A DNA stretch of 64,000 bases, taken from NCBI GenBank assembly GCA_030762175.1, contig CM060831.1, positions 81,001,001 through 81,065,000 of the forward strand, read 5' to 3'. The DNA comes from Metallyticus violacea (taxonomy: Eukaryota > Arthropoda > Insecta > Mantodea > Metallyticidae). The notes beneath the pieces are model-generated. The model made no database searches, was not told the DNA's origin, and saw only the letters and a program-made list of their open reading frames with translations. The stretch's first letter is position 1; each line of letters starts with the position of its first letter. The position numbers were made by a program, and so were the translations under genes. Shown here one piece after another: positions 23,353 to 34,294 of the stretch.

Positions 23353-23596
23353 ATTCAAATTTTTTTGTCAATACTCTCAAGGATATGTGCCCTCTTTACT
23401 TATAACGCGACACCTGCTTGACAACTGTAAATAATGAAAATAATCACAATACAGAAACAAAATTATAGTGCGAGTATAAGCATTTTTGCTTAAAAATCAT
23501 TTAAGTATTGTCCACAGAGGCCAAGGACCTGTTCCACTTGCCTCTACTTTAATGGTGTATAATAAATGCCAAGTATTTTATGTTTATTTACTATAT

Positions 23597-24790
23597 AGGG
23601 GGTTCAGAAAGTATATATATTTCGCGATATGAACGGTTTCATATCGCGAAATACCTCCCATCTGTCGAAAGGCGTCCAGGAGCGTTCATTATGTTATGGC
23701 TGCAGAAGCTCGTCTAATCCGCTTCGGAGCTCCGTCAATGTGATTAATGCGTTGGCGGAACACACGTCCCTTTATAAATCCCCAAACAGAGGCCCTTTAG
23801 TGTTGGCTCAAGGTAACAAGCCGCCCAATCCATCTTCCAGGAAACATATAACTAAAGCTCGAACATCTATGACATGGTGCTCCGTCCTGCTGGAAGTAGA
23901 CAGTATGCACATGTTCATCTCGGAAAACTGTCATAACAGAAACTATCGCAGCACATTCAGGTACATTACTGCATTAGTGGTATTTTCGGCTTGAAAGAAA
24001 GAGCCGTAGAGTTTGTCAACTGTTATTCCCATCCACGAGTCTCGCCAGAATTCAAAGTGCTCCAGGCGGTGTGTCATCCCAGATGATGTAAATATGTCAG
24101 TTAACATTTTCACAAATGTGGAGAGTTGCATCATCGATAAATAAGATATGCTGAAGATGTTGCGATCTTCGTTTGTTGAAGCACATGCTAACACGCTCTA
24201 CGAAATCCTCGCCATGTAAATAATGCAAAACCTGCTGATGATGGGACTTTTTCTTCAGAGTGTAACACAACACCTTTTGCGCCTGTCGAGCGAGGAACGC
24301 TCATTTCTCATTGCAAGCGTGGCACCGAATTTGGATTGCGTTCTATAGATGTCCTAAAGGCTCCAATTCTGTCATCAGCGGTTAATGGACGGCCTCGTCC
24401 GGGCTCATCCTGCGCTTGAACTTGTTCACCAACAGTTTGTTTTGTCTGTAGGTCCAGGTTTAATGAATCGGCGATCAAATTTCATCCGAATCTCACCCTT
24501 GCAACCTTCACGTCACAAGGGCTAACCTCTCTGGCACACTTATCACCATACACGTTCAGTTATCTGTAACAGCAGAAGTGTAGAGCTGTAATCACGAACC
24601 CAATACCCCGATTCCCGCAGCAACTATAATGTTTACATCTACAATACACCTGCAAAGTATTACCACTACATTCCCAGTTTATACGAAATCGATACTTCAT
24701 TAATGGACACCCAGTATTCAAGATTCCTAAATGGTAACACTTTGTAGCTAAAACATATGACACTTTTTTGTAGAGTATCAAGACTTCAAG
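23597..24790 (-). mobile_element. IS630/Tc1-like transposon relic (family F)
   Basis: The left end is probably near 23597 (TATAGGGGGTTCAGAAAGTA), just outside a perfect hairpin. The right end near 24790 is a guess because the matching inverted repeat was not found. The interior carries broken minus-strand transposase frames. Confidence 0.65.
23640..24560 (-). pseudogene. IS630/Tc1-like transposase pseudogene (family F)
   Basis: On the minus strand, broken frames give an N-terminal block (GRPLTADDRIGAFRTSIERN, near 24310-24400), a middle block with FEFWRDSWMGITVDKLYGSF (24000-24070), and YFQQDGAPCH (near 23885), which contains the second catalytic Asp. The block before the third acidic residue is degraded (GRWIGRL, then a stop). 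Several frameshifts and stops. Non-functional. Confidence 0.7.
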
Positions 24791-25033
24791 GAATTATTAC
24801 AAAATACCCTAAAAATTTAATACGTGAACCGCTAATTTTAATTCACCCCTCTTTATGTGTGACATAAATGTGCAAGTTATGAAGGAAAGCTTTTAATTGT
24901 CACAAAATAAAATAAACGTTATTACCATATGTTGTATGGCTTATATAAATATACTTAATCAATGATTAACTTTAATGAAATAATAATGCAGGTACAATCA
25001 ATATATCTCCTATATGCATATGTAAACAATATA
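24791..25033. other. Unassigned AT-rich stretch
   Basis: Nothing recognisable was seen. Confidence 0.4.
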
Positions 25034-26291
25034 CAGAGCGTGCCAAAAATGTATACACACTTCAAGCAAAGAATAAACTGTGTTAACGTAACAAAACTGA
25101 ATTCACATAAACAGAAAATGATCATCTTAGACGTTTACAGTTACAACAGTTGCTCAAAATGCCCATCATCGGCGTCGATACACTTTTGAGTACGTTGAAC
25201 TGCTGATTGAGCAACGTTTGCGAAAGTGTCCTCAGCGATTGCACCACATGCCGTTTCAATTTCTTCCCGAAGTGTTGTCAGTGTAACTGGTTTTCTACGG
25301 CGTACAACATCCTTAAGAGTTCCCCATAGGTAGAAGTCTAACGGAGTTAGATCCGGAGAACGCGGTGGAAACTCAATCGCACCTCTTCGTCCTATCCAGT
25401 GCTTTGAAAGATTGTCATCAAGGTGCACACGTACATTTCGGTGGTAATGTGGTGGTGCACCGTCCTGTTGGAAGTAAAATTCCTCATTGCTATAGAGTGT
25501 ACGAAAGGCGGGTAAGACGTATCACGGTTAGGTAAACTGGGCCAGTTACTGTTCCTTCAAAAAAGAATATTCCAATTAGACCCCTAGATGACAACCCACA
25601 TCAAACATTAATTCCAGGTTTATTTATAGCCTTTCCCAAAATAACACGTGGATTGTTTGCACACCAGTAGACTCAGTTATTCTGGTTAACAGCTTCGTTC
25701 AACTTAATTTGTCCTCTTGCACCATGTTCCGAAACCACTCACAGTACTGCATTCTCCGATCAGGGTCATCTTCGTTTCATGCATGCAAAAGTCATGGGAT
25801 GAAAACTTTCAACTTTGCTATTTTAATAATACAACGTACGCTGGTTCTGCTAATCCCAGTCTGACGTGCACATTGCTTTGTAGATTTCTGCAGTGAGTGC
25901 TCAAAACGTTCCAAAACCATAGCCGAGGACGCGGGGCTTGTCTCCCAGATCTGTCCTTGTGAATATCGCATACAGTACCACGAGTCTCAAATTTGTCTGC
26001 AATGCATGCAATTGTTACTCACATTGGCGGTTCTGTTCCGTACACACGTCTCCATTGTTTTTTAACCTCAACAACATTCTCGGTTTTCCATTATTACTTC
26101 AAAATTGCTTTCCGCTGTTCAAACGATAATCTTGGCTCCATTTTGTTGCAGCAACGCTGGCATAACGTAATGGAGTCACATCTGTTTACAGAACATCATA
26201 CTACACATTACAGTTTTTTTCGGTTCAAATTTGAAATATATTAAATAGATATCTACTGTGAAAGTGTGTATACTTTTTTTGGCACCCTCGG
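25034..26291 (-). mobile_element. Rosa-like (DD41D) mariner copy B2, near full length
   Basis: TA flanks lie at 25032-25033 and 26292-26293. The left repeat is CAGAGCGTGCCAAAAATGTA and the right end complements it (ACTTTTTTGGCACCCTCGG). Length is about 1258 bp. One of the two longest B copies. Confidence 0.92.
25141..26141 (-). pseudogene. Rosa-like DD41D transposase pseudogene (B2)
   Basis: The start codon is read as CAT at 26139-26141. This copy shows the catalytic spacing most clearly. From 25466 down to about 25335, one open stretch encodes QQDGAPPHYHRNVRV, then PPRSPDLTPLDFYLW. The Asp of QQD and the Asp of PLD are separated by 41 residues, as in the rosa/DD41D branch of the Tc1/mariner superfamily. 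The segment that should hold the first catalytic Asp (SDET in copy B4) is deleted around 25690-25720. Multiple frameshifts lie in the N-terminal half. Confidence 0.9.
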
Positions 26292-27154
26292 TATATGTAC
26301 TCAAACTATTTAGTCGATCCAGCCAAAATGCTGTACAGCACTCTTTAAATCTGACGAAAATTTAAGCGACCATAAAATTTGAACAAGCTGCCTTCTTATG
26401 GAAAACAAAATTTCTGCCGCGAGTGTCTAATCATTCTGGACAAAATGTAGCATGGCTCTGTAGATATGAATGGAAGAGCTGAAAAGAACTGAAATGGATA
26501 AATACGCTAGATTAAAGGATCCAAGTTAATAAATTACATTTTCTCATTATTAATTGTGAAGAGGCTATAATGATTCAGCAGAATGCATGAAATGACATCT
26601 AAAATAATTAAAAAGACCCCATACTACCTTTAAATATTACCCATGTCTCACAGATTGTTAGAACATTAATATTGTTTTGCACATCTGAAATTCACACATG
26701 CCTTAATTTTGTACGATCTTAAATCATGTTTGTGACAGCAACATGATGAAACCCTTGGGTGATTTTTGTTTTATGCACATATACTAAAGACATCGGGAAT
26801 ACTCCCTTACATTCCAAACAAAGAAAATTACGCCAATTATTTTTTTTTTAATTTCTTTTGAAGAGGAAGCTTTGATTGTAATCGGCTTTGCATTGTAAGC
26901 TTAAAGGTTTTCCAATATTATCAGAGCTATTTAATTAAGTAGAAATGCTAGTGCTTTCAAAGGAACAAAGTAAAAACTTTCTAATTGGGATGCTTTCTTC
27001 TTTCTTTGTGAACTGAATATCTTCGTGGTAATGCAATTTAAGTAAAATGTAACTGGGGTTCTATAAAGTATGTCTGTGGTAGTAAAGGTTCATGCTACTT
27101 CTTGTCAAAAATACTTGACAGGCCTAATGATTTTAACATAATATTTATGAGGCA
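26292..27154. other. Unassigned AT-rich stretch
   Basis: No gene or repeat was recognised. Confidence 0.4.
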
Positions 27155-28404
27155 AGAGGGCAGATCCATAAGGCCTCGCCTTCACAAAATCCTTAGCTGG
27201 TGTCATAACTTATCTGTTAAGTGAATAGTTGCAGATGTAACTGTTCCGTTGTGTTCACTTGTTCATAGATAGTTGCATAAAGAAAGCTATGTGTAGAAGA
27301 TTGTGACATGTTGCAAAATGGAGTTTCGAGCTGTTATTAAGTTCTTCACAAAAGAAGGACTTACTCCAAATTAAATTACACAGCGATTGGACGGTGTATA
27401 TGGGGAAGCATCCTCCTCATATTTTACCGTAAAAGAATGAGCCAAACAATGGGTCGAGAAAGCATTGTGGACAAAGAGCGTGCAGGTCGGCCCTTGCAGG
27501 TGTTCACTCCTGAAAACATCGCTCTTGTGGAAGGAGAAATTATGCAAGACCGGCGACTCAAAGTTACAGAAATAGCAGCAAGGCTGGGCCTTTTTAAAAC
27601 AACAGTACTTCGAATTATTCATAAACATTTAAACATGAATGAGGTCAGTGCCTAGACTTCTTTCCTCAGTTCAAAAGCGTCAACGAGTCATCTGTTGATA
27701 GACATTTTTGGAGCTGTGCCGTAGCAACGAGAGAGAAGTTCTGCAAACTATTGTTACAGGAGAGGAAACTGTGGTCCTCTAATATGATCCCTTGTCCAAA
27801 AGAGAATAAATGGAGTGACGTAAACCTGGGAAGCACCGCCTCTAAAGACCAAGATCACTCAGTCAACCAAGAAGAATCATGTCCTCAATCTTTTGGGACT
27901 GTGAAGGAATACTCTTCATTGACTTTAGGGAGAAAATCACCACAGTAAATGGAGAGTACTATGCTGTCCTACTGCACAGACTACGTGTTTCCATCAAAGA
28001 GAAAAGGCGAGGAAAACTGAGCGATGGTGTGCGCCTTCTTCACAACAACATGCCTGTGCATACAGCTCTTGTTGCAAAGGACGCTGTGAAGAAATGTGAC
28101 TTCAAGGAGATCGACCATCCACCCTACAGCCCAGATCTAGCTCCCAGTGACTATTTCCTCTTCTCAAAACTCAAGAAGGACTTTGGAGGAAGGAAATTTA
28201 AGTGTGACGAAGAAGTGATGGATGTTGTTTATGCCCATTTTGCAGACAAGACTTCTGACTATTTGGGGGGGGGGATGAAATTTAAATCAAATATGTGAGA
28301 AGTTCATTACAATAAAGGGTAACTATATTGAAAAGTGAAATATATTTTTTGTCCTTATCATACCCAGAAAATGGTTAGGCCGGAAGCTTATGGACTTACC
28401 CTCG
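27155..28404 (+). mobile_element. Mariner family A, copy 3 (full length)
   Basis: The left end is damaged (AGAGGGCAGATCCATAAGGC, with part of the repeat lost). The right end is intact (GGAAGCTTATGGACTTACCC, then TCG and TA at 28405-28406). About 1250 bp. Confidence 0.92.
27318..28298 (+). pseudogene. Mariner family A transposase pseudogene, copy 3
   Basis: The ATG at 27318 is followed by a stop after KEGLTPN. Later frames continue the helix-turn-helix region (27437-27655) and the catalytic domain (27879-28298). Two of three catalytic residues are changed: TGDE reads TGEE, and HDNAP reads HNNMP. The third (LAPSDYFLF) is kept. A poly-G run (28264-28273) sits near the C-terminus. Confidence 0.9.
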
Positions 28405-29175
28405 TATACTGACAATTGGACAAGAAGATAGATAACTATTTGACATTTGACAGACATGTCATTCATCTTCCACATCGTACACCAATCACCGGTGACAATG
28501 CCATTTTTCTCATGTTCAACAATAAAACTGTCAGACCCCAAATCGTTAAAACTACAACACATTACCGGGCTGTCTTATACAGCGGCCCATACAGTGCAAG
28601 CTTTAACTGTTATTGATCTTAGGTTTGTTTGATTTTGAATCTGTTATTGTTAACCAAGCTGCTATCTGATACATTGATGCACAATTTTAGCTAAAGAACG
28701 TCTGTTTTCTCTTATATTGCGGAAATGTTCAAAATCAGCGTTTGTTAATGTTTTTTTTTTTCTTATTTTTCTTTTTACTTGTTTTTAAACTAGATATTTT
28801 CTGTAGTTTGAATTTTCTTCGGCAGGTGTATGTAAATGCCACATTCATTTGCCTCTCAAATAAATGAAAGAGAAAATGGCGCATTTGCGTGACTTAATGT
28901 TTTTATTTTGCATTTTTTTATGGATGACATTATGTAAGAACCTTTTAAATGACGTATAAAGACTAATTGATTGAAATAACTTGATTTGCATGTTTACGTT
29001 AATTATTTCTTTGAATCCTGTGCTTTAACCAGATATCAAAGCACGATACCGAAGTTTCATAGTTACCGAACAACAATATCTATTTGATCTTTATAAACAA
29101 TTTGTATATTTTACAATTCCTCTCTATTACATTTTTAAATCGAGTACCAAACCTTATTCGCATGAATTATATATA
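28405..29175. other. Unassigned AT-rich stretch
   Basis: No gene or known repeat was recognised. Confidence 0.4.
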
Positions 29176-29810
29176 CAGGTGTTCCCGAGCTGATGATACA
29201 AACTTTCAAGGTGATAGAAAAGGAAAAATTTCTTAATTTGAGACCAGGAACCCTGGTCCGCAAACGTCGGAGTCTAGAGTAATAAGCGACATTCGTTGTG
29301 TGTAGAAATATTCCTTGATTTATCTGTAAAACTTTCACAACAGAAGTTCCAAGTAGCGCCCTCCAGTTTTGATGCAGGCATAGCATCGTCGCACGAGGTT
29401 TCGTTGTACCCGTTGAGACAGTCCCGGGGGGTGGTTTGAACAATGTCACAGCGCGAGAAGTCTGCTGACTGGTATCTTGTAGTCAAGACCTTTTACATAA
29501 CTCCACAATAAAGTGGGGTCAGATCAGGTGAACGAGCTGGTCACGACACACGTCCTCCTTTCAGCAGGAGCCAAAGCATGCACTTTCTGACGAGTGTACT
29601 TTCCACACAGTTCTGTGCGCGACACCCATTTCACGTGCAGGATTCCGAGCAAGCACTTCTTCCTTGCCGTAGCCCATACACTGCGTCGTTCTCCTCGATC
29701 GTTGTGTTGTGTTACCGCTTGTTTCTCTTAACCGTTGCAACAGTCGTGGAGACATGGGATGGGCCGAGTGTCTTCTACAAGAATACTTGACCCGATACAA
29801 CCATCAGCTT
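29176..29810 (-). pseudogene. Internally deleted IS630/Tc1-like transposon relic (family E2)
   Basis: The left end is a TA (29174-29175) followed by CAGGTGTTCCCGAGCTGATG. On the minus strand, an N-terminal helix-turn-helix block (AREMGVAHRTVWKV, about 29590-29640) is joined almost directly to a C-terminal part (SYVKGLDYKIPVS near 29480, then RNLVRRCYACIKTGG near 29370). The catalytic core between them is mostly missing. The right end was not resolved. It lies about 420 bp upstream of the CaMKK exon. Confidence 0.6.
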
Positions 29811-30214
29811 CGCTACTGTTCCCATTGGCTTGTCCGTACACGAAAAGCACGTCTGCATGCTCCGCTTATCTTGGCTGATCGACTGTACAATTCAACTGAC
29901 AAACACATCCGAACTGACCATGTCACTCTATCTCCATTGCAGTATTGGAGTTTCCTGTTCCCACCCTCTACATGCTGGTCGGGTTGGCTAGTACATGTAA
30001 AGTCATCGGTGTATTACTTCGTACAAGTTCTCGTAGTCCACTGTTATAAGGTATGCTGTCTTATAACTTTTGATTCCCCCGTTTCCCAGCCAGGGCTTCT
30101 GGTCTGAAGTTGATACATTTGGCCTTCTCTTTTCCACCATCCCTGAAAGTTTGTACCGGGGCGGAAACTTCCTGCATATACACAAAAATAAAGACAAAGT
30201 TTTACATGCATTTT

Positions 30215-30230
30215 ATTGTTTATTTTATAG
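30215..30230 (+). other. 3' splice site (acceptor) of the CaMKK exon
   Basis: A T-rich tract, ATTGTTTATTTTATAG, ends in AG at 30229-30230. It sits at the left edge of the frame with CaMKK similarity and fits a phase-2 junction. Confidence 0.8.
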
Positions 30231-31473
30231 GCATGCAGCTGTTGACGAGGACTTGATTGGCGGATCGGTCGCTGGTAGTCAGCATGTGTCGACAGCAACG
30301 GCAAGTGTCACTGGAAGTAGCAACAGCGGCAGATTTAGAGAAGAGGACAACCCCCTTCACCTCATTACCAGCACGGCCCTCAGTAAACCGTCCAACTTGC
30401 CATCCATCACCATGACGAACACTACTCTGTCTCCTAGCTACGACCGCCCGGCAACGAAGGAAGCAGTGTTGCTAATCGGCAACAGCAATGGCAATGCGAT
30501 ATCCTCGAGACACACAAAGAGAGCTTCCGAGGCATCCTCTGCGGAAATCACCAGCCCCACTTTCACGTCTTCCTCGACCCAAAGCACAGCTCAACAACTG
30601 CACCCCACCGCCGGCCCAGTGCCTTCCTCACTCTCCAGTAGTGCCTCCCCTACCGCAGCAGCAACCAGTGCCTCTACACCAACACCAGACGTAGCCTCCA
30701 AAAGCGAAAGTAAAGTAGTATTTTATAAAAAACAAGTCATAACGGAAACGATTATCAGCGTCGGGAAACAAGTCGGTGACACGAGGAAGCAAGTAGAAAG
30801 CTCCAACAGTTGCCAAACAGCCAATAAACAGCTATCAGCAGGTGTATCGTGTAGACAGAAATCAAATAAGAGGACGTCAGCACAATCCGATAACGTGGTG
30901 ACCGGGATTTCCACCAGTAACGATTTGCAAGCCTCACCCAATCACCATCCATCTACCGTCAGCTCATCATTGTCTTCTGCGGAAAGAATGAAAGAGGCAT
31001 TACCGTCAGCCTCAAACGTCAAACAACGGCCATCATCGGAAAAGGAGACGTTGGCGGATGCTGGCATCTCTGCAAAATTTTCCGAGTTATTGAACTCCAA
31101 ATTTGATGCTGATCCTTCAGCACGAGTAACGCACAACAGTGGGAAGTGTTCTGAAAAATCAAAACATGAAGTTGCAAAGAATTCAAGCTCCCAGCAGGTG
31201 CCTCCCTTGGTAGTTTCGGCAACGGTTTCTTCCGTCACAGTGGAAGAAGATGTGGACAAATTCCAGCCAAGGACAATAACAACTTCGCGAAGTCTTGATC
31301 CCAGCCGGCCCATCTATCCTAATATACCATTCTCACCATATGGTTCACCCAGCTCTTCCCCGCGGTCTGCCAGAAGACGATCTCCGCTGAAAGAGAGCCG
31401 GCGAGTCAGCATAGACAAATCTGGTGAATATTTACAGCTCAATCAATACAAGCTCATGGAGTCCATTGGCCAG
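30231..31473 (+). CDS. CaMKK: Calcium/calmodulin-dependent protein kinase kinase, N-terminal exon
   Basis: CaMKK phosphorylates the activation loop of CaMKI and CaMKIV (and AMPK in many animals) in the cytoplasm. This exon (1243 bp, no stops) encodes about 414 residues of the Ser/Thr/Pro-rich region N-terminal to the kinase domain. The diagnostic block is at the end: FSPYGSPSSSPRSARRR, then VSIDKSGEYLQLNQYKLMES, then IGQ. It matches the stretch that precedes the glycine loop in animal CaMKKs. The acceptor is a pyrimidine-rich tract ending TTTTATAG at 30230; the donor is CAG|GTTTGT at 31473/31474. The exon begins at the third base of a codon and ends in phase 0 before the expected GSYG. The kinase domain exons are not in view. 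Open reading upstream to 30070 and downstream to 31545 is intron; the hydrophobic tail there is an artefact. Confidence 0.92.
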
Positions 31474-31479
31474 GTTTGT
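31471..31479 (+). other. 5' splice site (donor) of the CaMKK exon
   Basis: CAG|GTTTGT, with the cut after 31473. Protein similarity stops exactly here, between the Gln of ESIGQ and the expected Gly of the ATP-binding loop. Confidence 0.9.
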
Positions 31480-31747
31480 ACAGTATTTGGTTCTTTACTA
31501 CTATTAACTTTTTTTTTTTTTGTGCTTTGGAGCATTTGGCGATAAGTAATAAAATGCAAATTTAGAACTGTTCCAATTTTATCGACAGTACGTTACCGCT
31601 CTCTGAAAAATTATTCATATACCTTAATATGAGAAATTTCTCAGTTCCAGAAATGTCTTCCGCCTCCAAGCCATATTTTAGTTCTTCTTTGGTACGAAAA
31701 TCGTGTCTATCTTATATCCAGTTTAAGTTTTTAACTATTGATGCACA
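31474..31747 (+). other. Start of the intron downstream of the CaMKK exon
   Basis: It includes a T run at 31509-31520. The open frame continues about 24 codons into the intron by chance. Confidence 0.75.
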
Positions 31748-31978
31748 ACAGGCGGAGGTCACTAATAATACACGAGATGAAATATTGGGAAAGAAGTTTT
31801 GGAAGGAAAGAAACATTCCAGGCCTAAGTTTCGGGTACCTTCTCGGCATTTGCCATTTATGAGGACTGAGAAAAATCTGGAAAAAACTTCAGTCAGGTAT
31901 GACGGTCCTGGTAGGATTCCATCCCCAGACCTCCCGCTCATGAGTTCGCGCCTTAACGACCTCGACCATCCGTAGTGG
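31748..31978 (-). repeat. tRNA-derived SINE, family S2 (copy e)
   Basis: On the minus strand: a head with GAGGTCGTTAAGGCGCG, a diverged B box (GGGATGGAATCCTACCAGG), and the body to 31748. It lies 7 bp from the end of rosa-like copy B3. Confidence 0.85.
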
Positions 31979-31985
31979 ATATATA

Positions 31986-32585
31986 CCGAGGGTGTCAAAA
32001 AATGTATACACACTTTCGCAGTAGATATCTATTTAATATACTTCAACGTTGAACCGAAAAACAACAGTAATGTGTAGTATGATGTTCAGTTAACAAGTGT
32101 TTCTCACATTACGTTATGCTAGCGTTGCTACAACAAAATGTAGTCAAGATGATCGTTTGAACAGCGGAAAGTAATTTTGAACTGATATTGGAAAACCGAA
32201 AATGTTGTTGAAGTTCAAAGGCAATAGGATGAAGAGGTTTTCACCGCGTTCTCCTGATCTAACTCTGTTGGACTTCTACCTATGGGGAACTCTTAAGGAT
32301 GTTGTATACCGTAGAAAACCAGCTACACTGACAGCACTTCGGGAAGAAATTGAAACGGTATGTGCTGCAATCGCTGAGGACACTTTGGCAAACGTTACTC
32401 AATCAGCAGTTCAACGTATTCAGAAGTGTATCACGCCGATGGTGGACATTTTGAGCAACTGTTGTAACTGCAAAAGTGTAAGATGATTAGTGCTCATCAT
32501 TTTCTGTTTGTGTGAATTCAGTTTTGTTATGTTAACACAGTTTTTTCCTTGCTTGAAGTGTGTATATGTTTTTTGGCACCTTCTG
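31986..32585 (+). mobile_element. Rosa-like copy B3, internally deleted (600 bp)
   Basis: TA at 31984-31985 precedes CCGAGGGTGTCAAAAAATGT. The right end is TTTTTTGGCACCTTCTG, then TA at 32586-32587. Both ends are kept, but about half of the element is gone. Confidence 0.9.
32140..32484 (+). pseudogene. Rosa-like transposase remnant (B3)
   Basis: The start codon is followed at once by a stop (ATGTAG). About 20 N-terminal codons are joined after GNRMK to the block SPDLTLLDFYLWGTLKDVV and the C-terminus. First and second catalytic residues are deleted. The breakpoint differs from that in B1, B7 and B8. Confidence 0.85.
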
Positions 32586-33124
32586 TATGCACAGTGTGCA
32601 ACATTGAAGACCGATATCGTGGTATGTTTATAACAGAGGCGCAATAACGCTATGCCTAACACAGGAGTAATTCATGATCAGATCATTCCAACTTTAACAA
32701 TGAACATGTTATCCCCGATATATCACTTTTCGTAATTTAGCATCTCTCTAAAGAGGTCGCCTTTACAAGAGCTCACGTTGTTTCCAGGGCAATTAGAAGT
32801 CGATGGGCTATCTGGGACCTGTTCACAGATCACACCAGTTGGTTGAGTATGGGCATTTTCCTAGTCAAAGTGCGGGAAGCAATTAATTTTATGGTGAGAA
32901 CGTATAGCTAATACAATTGTAAATTTTATTCAGCTGGTTTCCACTCATATCTATAAATCTTCCCATTTCATTTTTTATTATTGATTGATTTATATTTTTA
33001 TTATTTTTTCCTTTTACTAATTGTGCATATAGTTAAGCATATATTTTCGACCACAAATTATTATATTTATTTAATTCTCTAAATAACAAAATATTTTTAA
33101 GACTTATAGCCTTTTTATTCGTTT
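32586..33124. other. Unassigned AT-rich stretch (probable intron)
   Basis: Nothing recognisable was seen. Confidence 0.4.
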
Positions 33125-33406
33125 TATTTACGCACGCTCTTTGACATCTCAGGTCATCAGCGTCCCATTCTATTCAGGGCGTGAAACGGCCGATAAATTT
33201 TGCTCAGAGGCCTCTTCTTTCAGGCTTGAGGTTCTATATCGTGCCGTAAAATGTACGACACGGGACCCACGGCTTTACTACCCTTCCGAAGGAAGCCATA
33301 CTTACGATTTTTATTCCGGAAAAAATTCATCGATCCTGGCCGGGATTGAACCCGCGATCTTGGGTTTAGGAGGCAAGTATTGTAACCGCTACACCTCCAG
33401 AACCGA
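33125..33406 (-). repeat. tRNA-derived SINE, family S1 (copy b)
   Basis: On the minus strand: a tRNA-like head at the right (B box GGGTTCAATCCC, diverged), body and AT tail at the left. It faces copy c, about 260 bp away, in inverted orientation. Confidence 0.9.
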
Positions 33407-33669
33407 TGTGATTACATTAATCCAACCATCTTCAGGAGAATAGGTGCCCACTCCTAGAGGCCGGAGGTGCATGGGCCCTCGCAAAAAGTTTGCAGAGGGT
33501 GCTGAACACTCGCAATATTTCCAAATGGTTGTGATAATGTCAACACATATTTAATATTTTATTTGGATGTACGACTGGTTTTAATTGTTCCAATGTTAAC
33601 TGTACAGCTGTAAGATAATTTTTTCAATATTAAAAGGCTGAGAGGAACATAGCTGCCTTAATGCAATCG

Positions 33670-33970
33670 TCGGTCCTGGTGGTGTAGTGGTTACCATACT
33701 TGCCTCCTACACCTAAGATCGCGGGTTCGAACCCGGCCAGGACCGATGGATTTTTCGGGCGTAAAAATTCTAAGTATGGATTCCTTCGGAAGGGAAGCAA
33801 AGCCGTGGGTCCCGTGTCGTACATTTACGGCACGAAAATGAACCTCAAGCCTGAAAGAAGAGGCCTCTGAGCAAAATTTGTGGGCCGTTTCACGCCGTGA
33901 ATTGAATAGGACGCTGATGACCTGAGATGTCAAAGAGCGCCCGTAAATAAATCAATCAAAAAAAAAATAA
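33670..33970 (+). repeat. tRNA-derived SINE, family S1 (copy c), intact with target duplication
   Basis: The head has a clear A box (TGGTGTAGTGGTTA), B box (GGGTTCGAACCC), and acceptor halves GGTCCTGG and CCAGGACC that pair. The body ends in AAATAAATCAATC plus poly-A. The 11-bp direct repeat TAATGCAATCG flanks it at 33659-33669 and 33971-33981, the mark of LINE-driven retroposition. Best reference copy of S1 in the window. Confidence 0.95.
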
Positions 33971-33981
33971 TAATGCAATCG

Positions 33982-34294
33982 CCATTTTAAATTGCCACAG
34001 GAACGCAATCCACTCTTTGTATGTCAATGAGAGAACCGACCATCATCGAGAGAAATGAGTTGCGGCTTCAGATGTTTATCAGACTGTCACTAAAATGGAC
34101 AATATTTATATTTTGTTTCTTAAATGCTTTTATTGATTTGGATATTTTCAGTTTAGGAATTGTATTCAAATAAAATGTAGTAGAGTATTGAAGAAATTAT
34201 AGACTTCATTACATATCATAAAGGTGTTACTGTATGTTTATTTATTTGCTTATTAATGCATTACATTAGAAGAGATTTTAATTTTTAATTTCAA
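33982..34294. other. Unassigned AT-rich stretch
   Basis: Nothing recognisable was seen. Confidence 0.4.

Noticed and set aside
23629..23994. 121-codon plus-strand frame
   Set aside because: It is antisense to the family F transposase remnant.
30070..30230. Open frame upstream of the CaMKK exon with its own ATG
   Set aside because: It lies before a strong pyrimidine-rich acceptor and shows no CaMKK-like sequence, so it is read as intron.
33670..33742. Well-formed tRNA-like sequence
   Set aside because: It is the head of SINE S1c, with body, tail and target duplication, and recurs in other copies, so it is not annotated as a tRNA gene.
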